A stretch of 64,000 nucleotides of DNA, taken from assembly GCA_034003245.1 (NCBI GenBank), contig JAVEYY010000003.1, forward strand, positions 62,001 through 126,000. Direction: 5' to 3'. A program made the position numbers and the translations under genes. The stretch comes from Perlabentimonas sp034003245 (GTDB lineage: Bacteria; Bacteroidota; Bacteroidia; Bacteroidales; Tenuifilaceae). The notes under the pieces were generated by a model, which did no database searches, had not been told where the DNA came from, and was given only the letters and a program-made list of their open reading frames with translations. Shown in pieces: positions 17,460 through 27,400 of the stretch (positions within the stretch are counted from its first letter, which is position 1; the number at the start of each line of letters is the position of its first letter).

Positions 17460-18716
17460 ATGGATAGAGCTATTGAAAAAAAGAAGTGGCCTTTAAAAAA
17501 AGTGCTTTGGATTGGAGCGGCAGCTGCTGCTGTTTTCTTATTAGGTTACTACATTATTTTTGCCGATAAAAGTTCAAAGCTAAATGTCGACATTGAGAAG
17601 TTAACCATTGAGACAGTAAGCGAGGATCTTTATCGCGATTACATTACGGTTATTGGAACCGTGGCTCCAATTCAAACAATATACCTCGATGCAACTGAGG
17701 GCGGTAGTCGGGTTGACGAGATAATTAAAAAGGAAGGCTCAAGGGTTAATCAGGGCGATATTATTGCACGCTTTAGCAATACAAATCTTATTCTAGATAT
17801 CTCAAATTTCGAGGCCAACGTTTCGAGGTCGAACAACGAGTTATCGAACATTCGGTTACAGATGGAGAGGACTACATTAGAAACACAGAGCCGTTTGCTG
17901 GATCTTAACTTCGAACTAAAGGAGCGAAAAAGAACCTTTGAAAACAATCAAGTGCTCGTGGAGCAAAACCATATCTCGCGTGAGGAGTTTGAGAGGTCGA
18001 AGGAAGCGTACGAGCTTAATATCAAAAGAATTGAGCTGTTTCGCCAAAGTGCCAAACAGGATTCGCTTTACCGCCTAACACAGCTAAGAGCTCTCGAGGA
18101 GGATGCATCACGCTTACAACGGAACCTATCGGTTGTTCGCAATAGGCTCGATGCGCTGGTGTTTAGAGCTCCTGTAACAGGCGAATTAGCATCGCTTAAC
18201 CTAGAGGTTGGCCAAGTTATAGGCATGGGAAGCCGTATAGGCACCATCCACGTACTCGACTCGTATATGTTAAAGGTTGATATAGATGAGCATTACATAT
18301 CGCGCATAACACGCAACCTAACAGGCGACTGTGAATTCTCGAGTAAACTTTACCCTGGGCATATCACCAAAATTTACCCTGAAGTACGCAATGGCCGATT
18401 CACTGTAGATATGATTTTCGATAGCATTGTGCCTCAGAATATCAGAATTGGACAAACATCGCGAATAAGACTAGAACTGGGCGAATCGCTAATGGCTATA
18501 CTTATTCCCCGAGGTGGTTTCTATCAGAGCACAGGTGGCCAGTGGATTTATGTGGTTGATCCATCAGGAAAATTTGCCACCAAACGAGCAATACGAATCA
18601 ACAGGCAAAATCCTCGCCACTACGAAGTTGTGGAAGGCCTTCAGCCTGGTGAGAGGGTAATTGTATCGAGCTACGACAACTTTGGAAACGTTGATAAACT
18701 AATATTAAAGCACTAG
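17460..18716 (+). CDS. HlyD-family efflux periplasmic adaptor
   Basis: A 418-residue membrane-fusion protein: cytoplasmic N-terminus, one transmembrane helix (about 18-36), beta-barrel/lipoyl halves (VDEIIKKEGSRVNQGDIIAR at about 87-106, and VFRAPVTGELASLNLEVGQVIG at about 237-258) separated by a long coiled-coil hairpin (about 110-235), then a C-terminal membrane-proximal domain. Such adaptors bridge an inner-membrane transporter and a TolC channel. It is the first gene of a plus-strand operon with an ABC ATPase, a 100-aa protein and a TolC-family protein, and carries the sigma-54-like promoter. Confidence 0.93.
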   Translation: MDRAIEKKKWPLKKVLWIGAAAAAVFLLGYYIIFADKSSKLNVDIEKLTIETVSEDLYRDYITVIGTVAPIQTIYLDATEGGSRVDEIIKKEGSRVNQGDIIARFSNTNLILDISNFEANVSRSNNELSNIRLQMERTTLETQSRLLDLNFELKERKRTFENNQVLVEQNHISREEFERSKEAYELNIKRIELFRQSAKQDSLYRLTQLRALEEDASRLQRNLSVVRNRLDALVFRAPVTGELASLNLEVGQVIGMGSRIGTIHVLDSYMLKVDIDEHYISRITRNLTGDCEFSSKLYPGHITKIYPEVRNGRFTVDMIFDSIVPQNIRIGQTSRIRLELGESLMAILIPRGGFYQSTGGQWIYVVDPSGKFATKRAIRINRQNPRHYEVVEGLQPGERVIVSSYDNFGNVDKLILKH

Positions 18717-18758
18717 AACAATCATACAACAATTAATAACTCCCTAACATTCTTCACT

Positions 18759-19457
18759 ATGAATAATAACCTGACCATCAAAACCAAGGAACTAGTTAAG
18801 GTGTTTCGCACCGAAGAGGTAGAAACTACAGCTTTAAACAAAGTTGATCTCGAGGTTAAAGAAGGCGAATTTGTAGCCATAATGGGGCCTTCGGGCTGTG
18901 GAAAATCGACTCTGCTCAATATTCTAGGACTACTTGACAATCCATCGGACGGCGAGTTCTACTTCAATGGAGTTGAGGTTTCGAAATTTAAGGAAAAGCA
19001 GCGTACAAATATGCGTAAAGCCAATATTGGCTTCGTATTCCAGAGTTTTAACCTGATTGATGAACTTACGGTTTTCGAGAATGTGGAACTTCCCCTGCTC
19101 TACATGAATGTACCCTCATCGGAGCGAAAGAAAAAAGTGGAAGCCGTACTAGAGCGCATGAAGATATCGCATCGTAAAAAACATTTCCCTCAGCAGCTCT
19201 CGGGTGGTCAGCAGCAACGTGTAGCTATAGCTCGAGCTGTTGTGGCTAATCCTAAGCTAATTCTTGCCGATGAGCCAACAGGAAACCTCGACTCGGCCAA
19301 CGGTGAGGAGGTCATGAATCTGCTAAGTGAACTTAATAACGAGGGAACTACCATCGTAATGGTTACACACTCCCCCAGCGATGCCGAAAAAGCGCATCGA
19401 ATTGTACAGCTCTTCGACGGGTATATTGTAACCGAAAATGTGAAGAAAATTCTTTAA
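18759..19457 (+). CDS. ABC transporter ATP-binding protein (MacB/LolD type)
   Basis: A 232-residue ATPase with Walker A GPSGCGKST, Q-loop FVFQSFNLIDELTV, signature LSGGQQQR, Walker B LILADEPTGNLDS and switch His (VTHS). The DEPTGNLDS stretch and overall length place it in the MacB/LolD/FtsE group that works with FtsX-like permeases. It follows the adaptor gene by 42 bp. No permease gene follows, which is unusual because this group normally sits beside one or two. Confidence 0.95.
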   Translation: MNNNLTIKTKELVKVFRTEEVETTALNKVDLEVKEGEFVAIMGPSGCGKSTLLNILGLLDNPSDGEFYFNGVEVSKFKEKQRTNMRKANIGFVFQSFNLIDELTVFENVELPLLYMNVPSSERKKKVEAVLERMKISHRKKHFPQQLSGGQQQRVAIARAVVANPKLILADEPTGNLDSANGEEVMNLLSELNNEGTTIVMVTHSPSDAEKAHRIVQLFDGYIVTENVKKIL

Positions 19458-19467
19458 AAAAGAACTG

Positions 19468-19476
19468 AAAGGAGGT
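19468..19476 (+). promoter_or_regulatory. Unusually strong Shine-Dalgarno sequence
   Basis: AAAGGAGGT ends 4 nt before the ATG at 19481 and is a near-complete match to the 16S anti-SD. Bacteroidota seldom use SD sequences, and the neighbouring starts here are preceded only by A/T-rich leaders. It strongly supports the start of the small gene. Confidence 0.7.
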
Positions 19477-19480
19477 TGTT

Positions 19481-19783
19481 ATGAAAGAGATTTGCATACC
19501 CGTACCAGGTTTTGGTGAGGACCAAATAGCTGATGTAACCCTCACCGTAGGCAATCAAAAGGTTTGCTATAGCTACCGAGTGGAATCGTTTCCCTGGAGT
19601 ATTGAGCAAACAGATACAAAATCTCCAGATGAGCATGAACATGCCACTCCGGAGCAAATCATGCAACTTAGAAAGTATCTGGGTGAATACGATAAGGGCT
19701 GGGAGTTGATTCAAATACTCACTCCGAGTAGGGGAGCCTCCCATATTCAAGTGTTATACCGAAAAAAGAATTCGAATGCATGA
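19481..19783 (+). CDS. Small protein in the efflux operon, function unknown
   Basis: A 100-residue soluble protein with no signal peptide and no membrane segment. The N-terminal half looks like beta strands (CIPVPGFGEDQIADVTLTVG); the centre is acidic with several His (SPDEHEHATPEQIMQLRKYL); the C-terminus is basic (YRKKNS). I recognise no family. It lies 23 bp after the ATPase and 56 bp before the TolC gene, at the place where a permease would normally be. The strong SD and the operon position argue that it is a real gene. A regulatory or accessory role in the pump is inference. Confidence 0.75.
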   Translation: MKEICIPVPGFGEDQIADVTLTVGNQKVCYSYRVESFPWSIEQTDTKSPDEHEHATPEQIMQLRKYLGEYDKGWELIQILTPSRGASHIQVLYRKKNSNA

Positions 19784-19839
19784 TTACATTTCCTGAATTA
19801 GGTGCAAATTATCCAAAAAAATAAAAGTTTCGATTAATT

Positions 19840-21210
19840 ATGATATCATCAAAAAGAATTATGAGGATTCTAAAGTGTACAATATTTCTTATTGCAATAG
19901 TTGGAACATGGAGCAATGCTTGGGCGCAGAAGGGATGGAACCTCGAAGAATGTATTGATTTTGCGCTTCAGAATAATATTCAGCTTAAGCGCAGTCAGCT
20001 GCAGGAGGAAATTGCCCAACAAAACCTAACACAAAGCACCTTTGAGTTGGGCCCTAATCTTGGAGCATCTTTTACGCATCAGTACAACAATGGTTCAATA
20101 TTCAACCAGTATACAGGTCGATTTGAAAGGCTCGAAAACCAAGGAGGAAGACTAGGAATTAGCTCCTCAATAACAGTTTTCAATGGATTCTACGGAATAA
20201 ACAATAGAGCACGGCTAAAGTATCAACTATTATCGCGCAAAGAGGACACTGAGATATTGAAAGATAACATTACGTTAAATGTGGTTGTAGGCTTTCTTCA
20301 AATCCTAATGGATAGCGAAAGCCTAAGGTTAGCCACCGAGCAACTTAAACTAGCAAACGACCTTGTATCGAAGGCCGAATCGCAGCTCAACTTAGGCACC
20401 ATATCGCAGGGCGATTACTTGAATCTTCAGTCCCAGATGCTTAATCAGCAAGCTCAGGTTATCAATACTCAAAACAAACTTACAAATTCAACCCTTGATC
20501 TTGCTCAACTTCTTGAGGTGGAAAACCCAAGTGAATTCGTTATTGAAGTTACCCCCTTAGTTATCCCAGACTTTCCTGAAAAAATGGAGCCTAAACAGTT
20601 TTTCGACCAGATAGCTGGTTTACGGCCCGAGGTCAAAAAGGCTGAATTTAACATTAAAAGTTCCCAAAAATCGGTTAAAATGGCATACAGCCAACTAAGT
20701 CCGAGGTTGACCCTTGGTTACTCCTTTGGCTCGGGATACGACCAAACTGCCCGATCACCCGAGGACGGCATAGAATACCCCGATTATACCTACTTGCAAC
20801 AGATAAAGGACTACAATCAGCACTTTGTTGAACTTCGACTAAATGTTCCCATATTCCAGAAGTTGTCGGCGTCCACCCAGATTAGCCAATCGAAAATACA
20901 GCTGCTCGATGCAAAGTATGCTAAAGAAGAAACCGAGAAGGGGTTGTATAAGAGCATTGTGAATGCACATGCAGAGGCATTGGGAGCGTGGAATAACTTT
21001 CTGGCCTACAATGAATCGGTGAAGAGCTACAAGGAGTTGTATGACCAAACCTCGAACCGTTTTAAGCTGGGAATGATAAATGCGCAAGAATTAGGTATTG
21101 CCCAAAATAACCTGATAAAAGCGGAGGGCGACTTGCTTTACGCCAAATACGCTTATGTACTTAGGATGAAAATATTAGATTTCTACCGGGGTGTGCCTAT
21201 AGCCCTGTAG
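19840..21210 (+). CDS. TolC-family outer-membrane efflux protein
   Basis: A 456-residue outer-membrane factor. A signal peptide ends near residue 30 (WSNAWAQ), and an internal Met at 19861 is an alternative start. Two OEP repeats follow: WNLEECIDFALQNNIQLKRS opens the mature protein, long helical hairpins run through, and SEIL-like periplasmic tips with NLGTISQGDYLNLQSQMLNQ appear in the first repeat and RFKLGMINAQELGIAQNNLI in the second. It would form the trimeric exit duct for the HlyD/ATPase system. It is the last gene of the operon and is followed by a strong terminator. Confidence 0.94.
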   Translation: MISSKRIMRILKCTIFLIAIVGTWSNAWAQKGWNLEECIDFALQNNIQLKRSQLQEEIAQQNLTQSTFELGPNLGASFTHQYNNGSIFNQYTGRFERLENQGGRLGISSSITVFNGFYGINNRARLKYQLLSRKEDTEILKDNITLNVVVGFLQILMDSESLRLATEQLKLANDLVSKAESQLNLGTISQGDYLNLQSQMLNQQAQVINTQNKLTNSTLDLAQLLEVENPSEFVIEVTPLVIPDFPEKMEPKQFFDQIAGLRPEVKKAEFNIKSSQKSVKMAYSQLSPRLTLGYSFGSGYDQTARSPEDGIEYPDYTYLQQIKDYNQHFVELRLNVPIFQKLSASTQISQSKIQLLDAKYAKEETEKGLYKSIVNAHAEALGAWNNFLAYNESVKSYKELYDQTSNRFKLGMINAQELGIAQNNLIKAEGDLLYAKYAYVLRMKILDFYRGVPIAL

Positions 21211-21253
21211 TTTTGGTGGTTTTTTTATAGGTTTAGTTTATGGTTTGTTGGTT

Positions 21254-21284
21254 AGCCCCGGGGTGGTTCCCGGGGCTTTTTTTG
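21254..21284 (+). terminator. Terminator of the efflux operon
   Basis: A 9-bp perfect GC-rich stem (AGCCCCGGG / CCCGGGGCT) with a 6-nt loop is followed by T7. It starts 43 bp after the TolC stop codon. Confidence 0.92.
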
Positions 21285-21301
21285 ATAAGTGTTTACTCCA
21301 T

Positions 21302-21334
21302 AAAAAAAGCGGAGAGTCAACATCTCCGCTTTTG
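21302..21334 (-). terminator. Terminator of the caspase / giant-protein block
   Basis: A 10-bp perfect stem (AAAGCGGAGA / TCTCCGCTTT) with a 7-nt loop; the A7 run on its left is the T tract for the minus strand. It lies 19 bp past the caspase stop codon and backs onto the terminator at 21254. Confidence 0.88.
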
Positions 21335-21352
21335 AATGGTTGCCTAAATAGC

Positions 21353-23020
21353 TTAGCGTAGTTTCCAACTCTTCCACCTATCGTCGAGGGTTGGACTGAT
21401 ATTGGTTTGGGGATTCTGATCGCGCTGATTGATTAGAATTGAACGCGTACCCACGTTGGTTTGCAGGTAGTCCGATATCTCAGCGTAAGTGATATCGCCT
21501 TTGGTTTCCTGCAGTAGTTTTAACACATGGTAGGTGAACATTCCATGATTCTTCTCCCTATAGGGAAGGGCGGTTTGATCGCCCGAAGCAGCGGCAAACA
21601 CTACTAGGTTTCCTGACAAAAGGTTTTCCTTGGGACGCACACGAACAGCCCGTGCAGCAAGCAATCCTTGTTCCCGACCTCCACCACTAAAACAAGCATC
21701 GATAAACACAGTAACGCGTTTTGTAGGGTACTGAGTTAGCTTGGCGTAAAAATCATTTAGCCTAATGGCAAATTTCAAGTCCGATCCACTCACATCAACA
21801 GGAATTAAGTAGGGTTCCTGTGTGCGCTCATCGGGGAAACCATGTCCTGCGTACATCACAAAAATTTCAGCCTTACCATCCTTAACCCTAGCTATGGAGT
21901 TTATTTGGCTTACTGCTCTGTCCATCTTTATGGCAGTAGCATCAAGTTCGAAGACGATATTTTCCTCTGGCACGCCAAGAACATTAATTGCATACTTTTT
22001 AAACATTTCGGCATCGTGCCGAGCAAACTCTACGTTGGCTTCGGATTGCAATCCTCGCTGATAGGAAGAGTAGTCCTCGTTACCAATAATTAGCGCATAC
22101 CGATTGGGATCCTTGACCCCAACAAGGGGTATGTCGATATCGACATCCGAGGGAGGAATAACTTTTTTAATTTCCTCTGCAGCGACATCAGCCGAAACAG
22201 TTGCAGATCGTTGAGGCTGAACGGTGGCTAGCATAGTAGGCTTTCGACTCTCGATTTTGAACGTTTGCTCGTGCTTTAAACCATTAACATCCTGAGCCAC
22301 AATCTTGAACTCCTGCTCAAATCCTTGCCTCAGCATTAGATCGACCACATACATAGAGTCGCCCAGCGATTGGGCAGGCAGATTACCAACAGTAACCTTA
22401 TCGACCCCAAAGAAGTCGCTTACCTTAAGGGTAACCCTAACTTTATCGCTCTCAATAATGGGTTTCATCCCCTCCGATATGCCCTCGGGAGAGAGAACAA
22501 CCACGCGAGGAGGAGTTTTATCGACAAGTTGTGAGGCTTGAATATTGTTAACAGCAATAAAACTACGCGGACGGGCGAAAGTAAAATTTACTCGCCATTC
22601 GGGTTTTTTAGCCAATTCGTTGCTATTGGCATAGAAGAATGGAAAATCGAAGTTCACTTCCCCTCCGGGAAACTCCTCGTTTACCTGAAAACTTAGCGTT
22701 AAGTTATCGTTAAACGCAAACACGCCATCCTTGGCCTCGGGCCCAATCAGTTTAATCAGCGGTGAGCTCAACTTCAGCTTGGCCAGCTCAAATCCCACTA
22801 CAGAAACCCTATCGTTTACGGGCTTCATCTCTGCCGATGTCCAAACAACCGACAGGTTTACATCAAATTTATTCTCCTTCAACGGGCTAATCGTGTAGCG
22901 TACCATTCCGTGCTTGGAATCGTCGATGGAGAACACGACTAGCCTTTGCTGCGCCCAGGTTGCATTACACAGTAGCAGCAGAGCAAATACTACTCCCAAA
23001 AGCATCTTCATCTTCTTCAT
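21353..23020 (-). CDS. Secreted caspase-fold (peptidase C14) protein
   Basis: A 555-residue protein with a signal peptide (LGVVFALLLLCNATWAQ). Residues about 25-295 form a beta-rich N-terminal region with one Ig-like stretch (KVRVTLKVSDFFGVDKVTVG). The C-terminal caspase domain (about 305-550) starts NRYALIIGNEDY and has the catalytic dyad His393 (VMYAGHGF) and Cys443 (FIDACFSGGG). Both residues are intact, so it should be active, probably with Arg/Lys specificity as in metacaspases (inference). There is no T9SS sorting domain, so it is likely periplasmic or outer-membrane bound. It ends a minus-strand block: 21 bp after the outer-membrane-like gene, which itself is 24 bp after a giant T9SS protein. 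A role in processing those surface proteins is plausible but unproven. Confidence 0.88.
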   Translation of the reverse strand: MKKMKMLLGVVFALLLLCNATWAQQRLVVFSIDDSKHGMVRYTISPLKENKFDVNLSVVWTSAEMKPVNDRVSVVGFELAKLKLSSPLIKLIGPEAKDGVFAFNDNLTLSFQVNEEFPGGEVNFDFPFFYANSNELAKKPEWRVNFTFARPRSFIAVNNIQASQLVDKTPPRVVVLSPEGISEGMKPIIESDKVRVTLKVSDFFGVDKVTVGNLPAQSLGDSMYVVDLMLRQGFEQEFKIVAQDVNGLKHEQTFKIESRKPTMLATVQPQRSATVSADVAAEEIKKVIPPSDVDIDIPLVGVKDPNRYALIIGNEDYSSYQRGLQSEANVEFARHDAEMFKKYAINVLGVPEENIVFELDATAIKMDRAVSQINSIARVKDGKAEIFVMYAGHGFPDERTQEPYLIPVDVSGSDLKFAIRLNDFYAKLTQYPTKRVTVFIDACFSGGGREQGLLAARAVRVRPKENLLSGNLVVFAAASGDQTALPYREKNHGMFTYHVLKLLQETKGDITYAEISDYLQTNVGTRSILINQRDQNPQTNISPTLDDRWKSWKLR

Positions 23021-23041
23021 AGCTTCAGCATGTTTAACGAA

Positions 23042-24433
23042 TTACTTACCTAAAATCCTATAGTAAATACCAAAATCTGCACTAATTGAGTGGAGTAACG
23101 TTTGTCCCATTGAAACTCCAGTGGTGTTGTAAAAATCTATTTTGGGCATTCCCAACGATTGATCAGTTTGATCGTAAGATACATCATTTTGGAAGCCATA
23201 GCAAGTGGTAGCCCCAATTTTTATCAAAATATTTTTATAGGGTGCAATAGAAAACCCAATGGAGAATAAACCTGATAAGCCATGGCTTGGTAGATTCTGA
23301 GTAGGAATTTCGTAGGAATCCTCAGACATAAACATCTTATTATCATAGTAATCGTACTCCTCTAGTTGCTCTAATAGAACATTGTATTCCGGGTAAAACC
23401 CTTTGCGTGTAACAGTACCGGAATAAGAATTGGATAACTTGCGATATTTAGTGTAAACCACTCCCATGTCGAGATATAGGCTAAACCCTTTTGAGCCGGT
23501 ACGAAACTTCATGAGCAAAGGTATATCGAAAGTTTGAATTGTACGTCGCTCCTCCAAGCCGTCGATATAGTAAACTGGGTTATAAACATCTCCATCAGTA
23601 TCGGCAAAATCGGGGAGGGTAAAACTTTGCATACCATTCAAGTTTTCTAGAACAAGTGTAGGTGTATAGTTGCCAAACTTGATTCCTGTACCCAACCCAA
23701 AACCCTTGGTAAACATATAGTATAGCTCTACTGCAGGGAGGATTGTTTTAGGACTGATATCCGGTGATTGGGCATGCCAATTACTTTGGCCCAATTGGTT
23801 ACTGGAGACAGTAGCATAGCTATAGCCACCGCTTACACCAAGATACATACCTCCAAATCGACTATTGGCATTTACCTTGGCAAACTTACTGCCCTCAGCT
23901 ACCATGGAAATCCCTAATCCGTCAATGTTGCCTTCAACCATGACCCCAGTTACGAAAAAATAAAGCACATCGGAAAAAGTGTGAATTCGTGCATTGCCAT
24001 AGAACCCTCGAATAATTTTACGTGCACGAACAACTGCCTCGTAATACCCCCCTTTCTTTTGCTCTTTACTTTTAATAGTGATATCCTGAACTTCAACTTT
24101 CACATCTATCCCCTCGGGATAGAAACGTTGAGCAAACTGTACGTACTCTGTAGGGGTAAGGTACTTACTTCCCTCTACTTTTAGAGGTAGGAGATCATTG
24201 TAAATTACCTTTTTGGACGAAACGACAAAGGATGTACGTAGTTGCTCCACCAGCTTCATATCCAATTTGGCAAAGTCGCTGGTTATTTGATTAGCTTCGC
24301 TGTATTTATCCATAAGCAGCTTAACCTTATTTCGGAATATCTCCTCCTGTTCGAAGGTGAGCTGCTGCGATTGGGCGCTATGAACACCTACAAAGGCTAA
24401 AAGAATCAGAAATAAATACTTAATCGTTTTCAT
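23042..24433 (-). CDS. Putative outer-membrane beta-barrel protein, function unknown
   Basis: A 463-residue protein with a signal peptide (YLFLILLAFVGVHSAQSQ). Residues about 25-165 form a mixed helical/strand domain. From about 190 the sequence turns into alternating aromatic/polar strands with short turns (RFGGMYLGVSGGYSYATVSS, LYYMFTKGFGLGTGIKFGNY, FSLYLDMGVVYTKYRKLS) and ends SADFGIYYRILGK, as in small outer-membrane barrels of Bacteroidota. It is not an obvious PorP/SprF family member, although its position directly after a giant T9SS protein is where such partners occur. It is 21 bp upstream of the caspase gene and probably co-translated with it. Confidence 0.75.
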   Translation of the reverse strand: MKTIKYLFLILLAFVGVHSAQSQQLTFEQEEIFRNKVKLLMDKYSEANQITSDFAKLDMKLVEQLRTSFVVSSKKVIYNDLLPLKVEGSKYLTPTEYVQFAQRFYPEGIDVKVEVQDITIKSKEQKKGGYYEAVVRARKIIRGFYGNARIHTFSDVLYFFVTGVMVEGNIDGLGISMVAEGSKFAKVNANSRFGGMYLGVSGGYSYATVSSNQLGQSNWHAQSPDISPKTILPAVELYYMFTKGFGLGTGIKFGNYTPTLVLENLNGMQSFTLPDFADTDGDVYNPVYYIDGLEERRTIQTFDIPLLMKFRTGSKGFSLYLDMGVVYTKYRKLSNSYSGTVTRKGFYPEYNVLLEQLEEYDYYDNKMFMSEDSYEIPTQNLPSHGLSGLFSIGFSIAPYKNILIKIGATTCYGFQNDVSYDQTDQSLGMPKIDFYNTTGVSMGQTLLHSISADFGIYYRILGK

Positions 24434-24457
24434 AGTCGTATATCGGTTTAGCTTTAT

Positions 24458-27400
24458 CTACTGTATAGTTAATTTTGCTGTAGCTACTGTATGCTCATCC
24501 ATCCTAAGGGTGATTAGGTATACACCCGGAAGCAGGTTGTTCATGGTCATCTCCTTAGTCATAACCTCTCCTACCTTACTTACAGCCTCTTTATGGACTA
24601 TACTTCCAAAAGTATTCGCAATAGTAAGTAATCCTGAACCTTCAGAATCACCCTCAATAAGCAGGGTAAACGACCCACTAGAAGGGTTGGGGTACGCCAC
24701 CAAGCTGAGTTGTACCCCAGACTTACCCGATAAACTACGGCTAGCCGACGTATGAGGACACTGGTTGGAATACTTAACCTGTACCTTAAAATCGCCAGCT
24801 TGCTGGCGAGCCACGTAGTACTGACCCGTGGCATTATCCAAGGTTAATCCATCCTTAAACCACTTGTAATCAACATCTGATGTGGTGCAAATTAAGATAT
24901 TGAGATGTCCTTTCTTGTGGATTTGAGGCCTTTCGCTTACAGTCATCACATGGGCTGTATTAACCGAAATTGGAAGGATATAGGATGTGAGATAATTATC
25001 ATCATTAACTTGGAAACTTACCATACCATTTGGATAACCTGTTGTCCATAATACAGTAACAGAACTTGAGGTACTTTCAACCACAGATCCTCCAGAAATC
25101 TCCCACCAACCCGATGGTGAACCGGTGATATTATACACCACCTCGGATCCAGAGCAAACATTTTGCTCGCCAGTAATTGTTGGTGGCGAGGCACTCTCAG
25201 AAACCAGCTTAATATTGACAGCCACATCCACATCGCTTACGGTTACACTACCCCATGCAGGAAGATAACCCGATGCAGAAATGTTATACTCATACTCACC
25301 AGTTACTTTATAGAAAATAGCAGTTCCATTAGCATCGGTGTATTTCTCCTCTCCCGCAAGATTTACTAAGGCTCCCAAAATGGGCGAATTGCTTGGGCTA
25401 ACAACAGTAAAGGAAATGGAGTTGGCAGTAGTAAAGCTAATCTCATTGCCGTAAGCAGTTCCAATGCTATTCTGAGCGTAAGCCCTAACATAGTAACGAG
25501 TGTTAAATGCGAGCCCGGAAATGTTACTATTAAAATCGGCAGATCCAGAACCGTTGTTAGTTATACCAACATAGCTTGTTACTGTTGGGTTGGATGAAGT
25601 ACTCCAAACCACACCTTTTTGCAGGATACTTGAGCCGCCATCGGAAGAAATTACACCGCCACTAATCGCGGTAGTAGCACTTTGTAAAACCACTTCTTTT
25701 GTGGTAAGAACTGGAATCGATGGTGACTGGGTAGTAAACCACACTTGATCGCCATAAGCAGTGCCTACGCTATTGGTGGCGTATGCTCTAACAAAATAGG
25801 TCGTATTAGGGGAAAGATTTATTAAATCGCTTGTGAACTGACCTGTGCCGTTCCCATTCTCCGTGAAACCAATGGCGCTCTCGATAGTGGGGTACTCCGA
25901 TGTACTCCAAACCACTCCCCTAGCGGTAACGCCTACTCCTCCATCGGAGGTTACGTTTCCACCCGAAACAGCGGATATAGCAGTAATACTTGAGATGGAA
26001 TTTGTGGTTACCGTGGGAATAGTAGCAGAAGAACCATATATACATCTTACTGCATGTCCATCATTTTTATTCAGCGCATTAAGGGATGTTGATGGAGAGT
26101 TATAATTGATTCGAACATTTATTCCACTGCTGGCATCATTCTCGTCATAAGTCCACCAGTTGGCTTCATAACCAAGATTATAGTAATCGCCGAGAGAATT
26201 TCTGTGACCACCCGGAACAGCCAAAAAGTTTGTCTCGTTGCTGGCACCACTATTAGGATAGTACCAAATACCTGTTCCCGATTCTATATCACCTGTGGAT
26301 TTAAGCTTTCCGCCAGCATAATCTGTTCCGCCTAGATAATTAATTAAAGTGAGCCACTCTTCATAGCTAGCAACTCGCCATCCCGTTGGGCAAATATTAC
26401 GGCTATCTCTAACGGCATGCCAGTTGTAAATTGCTCCGTAAAGCTTAAGCATAGCATCTTCGGTAGTTTGGAAAACTCCATCCTGAGGATATATGGCTAC
26501 TGCTCCTGAAGTGGCATATTGCCAATCGTAATTTGATAATCCAGTAGGAATTGCATCACCGTTGTTGTAATGCTTTGTCTTAAGGTTCTGAGCCATCCAA
26601 ATTTGATCACCAATCATAATGGTCCGATAAAGATTACCGTCGATATCGGTTAGTGTTCCATGTGTATTGTAGGGTTCAGAGTCGTACCATTGCACTCCAT
26701 CGAACCAGCCTGTAGTAGAACGGTAAAGATCGATGGTTTTATCGCCACCCTGCCCATCGCTAAACAAAAGATTCTGATAGGACGAGGGCACCTCGAACGA
26801 ATACCAAATGGAGCCTTCTGCTGGGGCCACCATGGGTTCCCCAGGGAATTGGTCGGTAAAGGAACCATCTCCACCCCATAGCCTTATATAAGGAGTAGCC
26901 CAATCACCAGGATTACTGAAGTATATGGTATATGTTTGGTCACTCTGTGTCGTAAAAGATATCTCGTTCCCATACCCTGTTCCAAGGCTATTTGATGCAT
27001 ATGCCCGTAGGTAGTATGTTGTATTGGGAGAAAGCCCTGTTAGTGAACTTGTAAATGGATCGTCCCCTGCCCCTTCGTTGGTGATTCCCACATAGTTCTC
27101 AAAGGATGGCGAAGGAGTTGTGCTCCAAACAACTCCCTTATTTGTAACGGACAATCCTCCGTTATAGGTTATTGTCCCACCCGAGTAAGCTGAGATAGTG
27201 GTTATGCTAACCACTTCAGAAGTTGAAACCACCGGCACAGTCTCCGATTCAACCAGTTGGTTTGTAAGTTGAACCTTTCCAATTGTATTTATCTGCATCC
27301 AGCCATTAGAAAGAGGACTCCACCAGTTTTTCTCCCCATTGCCCTCAGCGTAGTCCCAGTCCACATACTTCACATCAAACCCAAACTCTTTTCCATCGGC

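Noticed and set aside
21353..23020. Caspase as an intracellular antiphage or cell-death effector
   Set aside because: The clear signal peptide and outer-membrane neighbours argue for an exported protease; no gasdermin, sensor NTPase or defence genes are adjacent.
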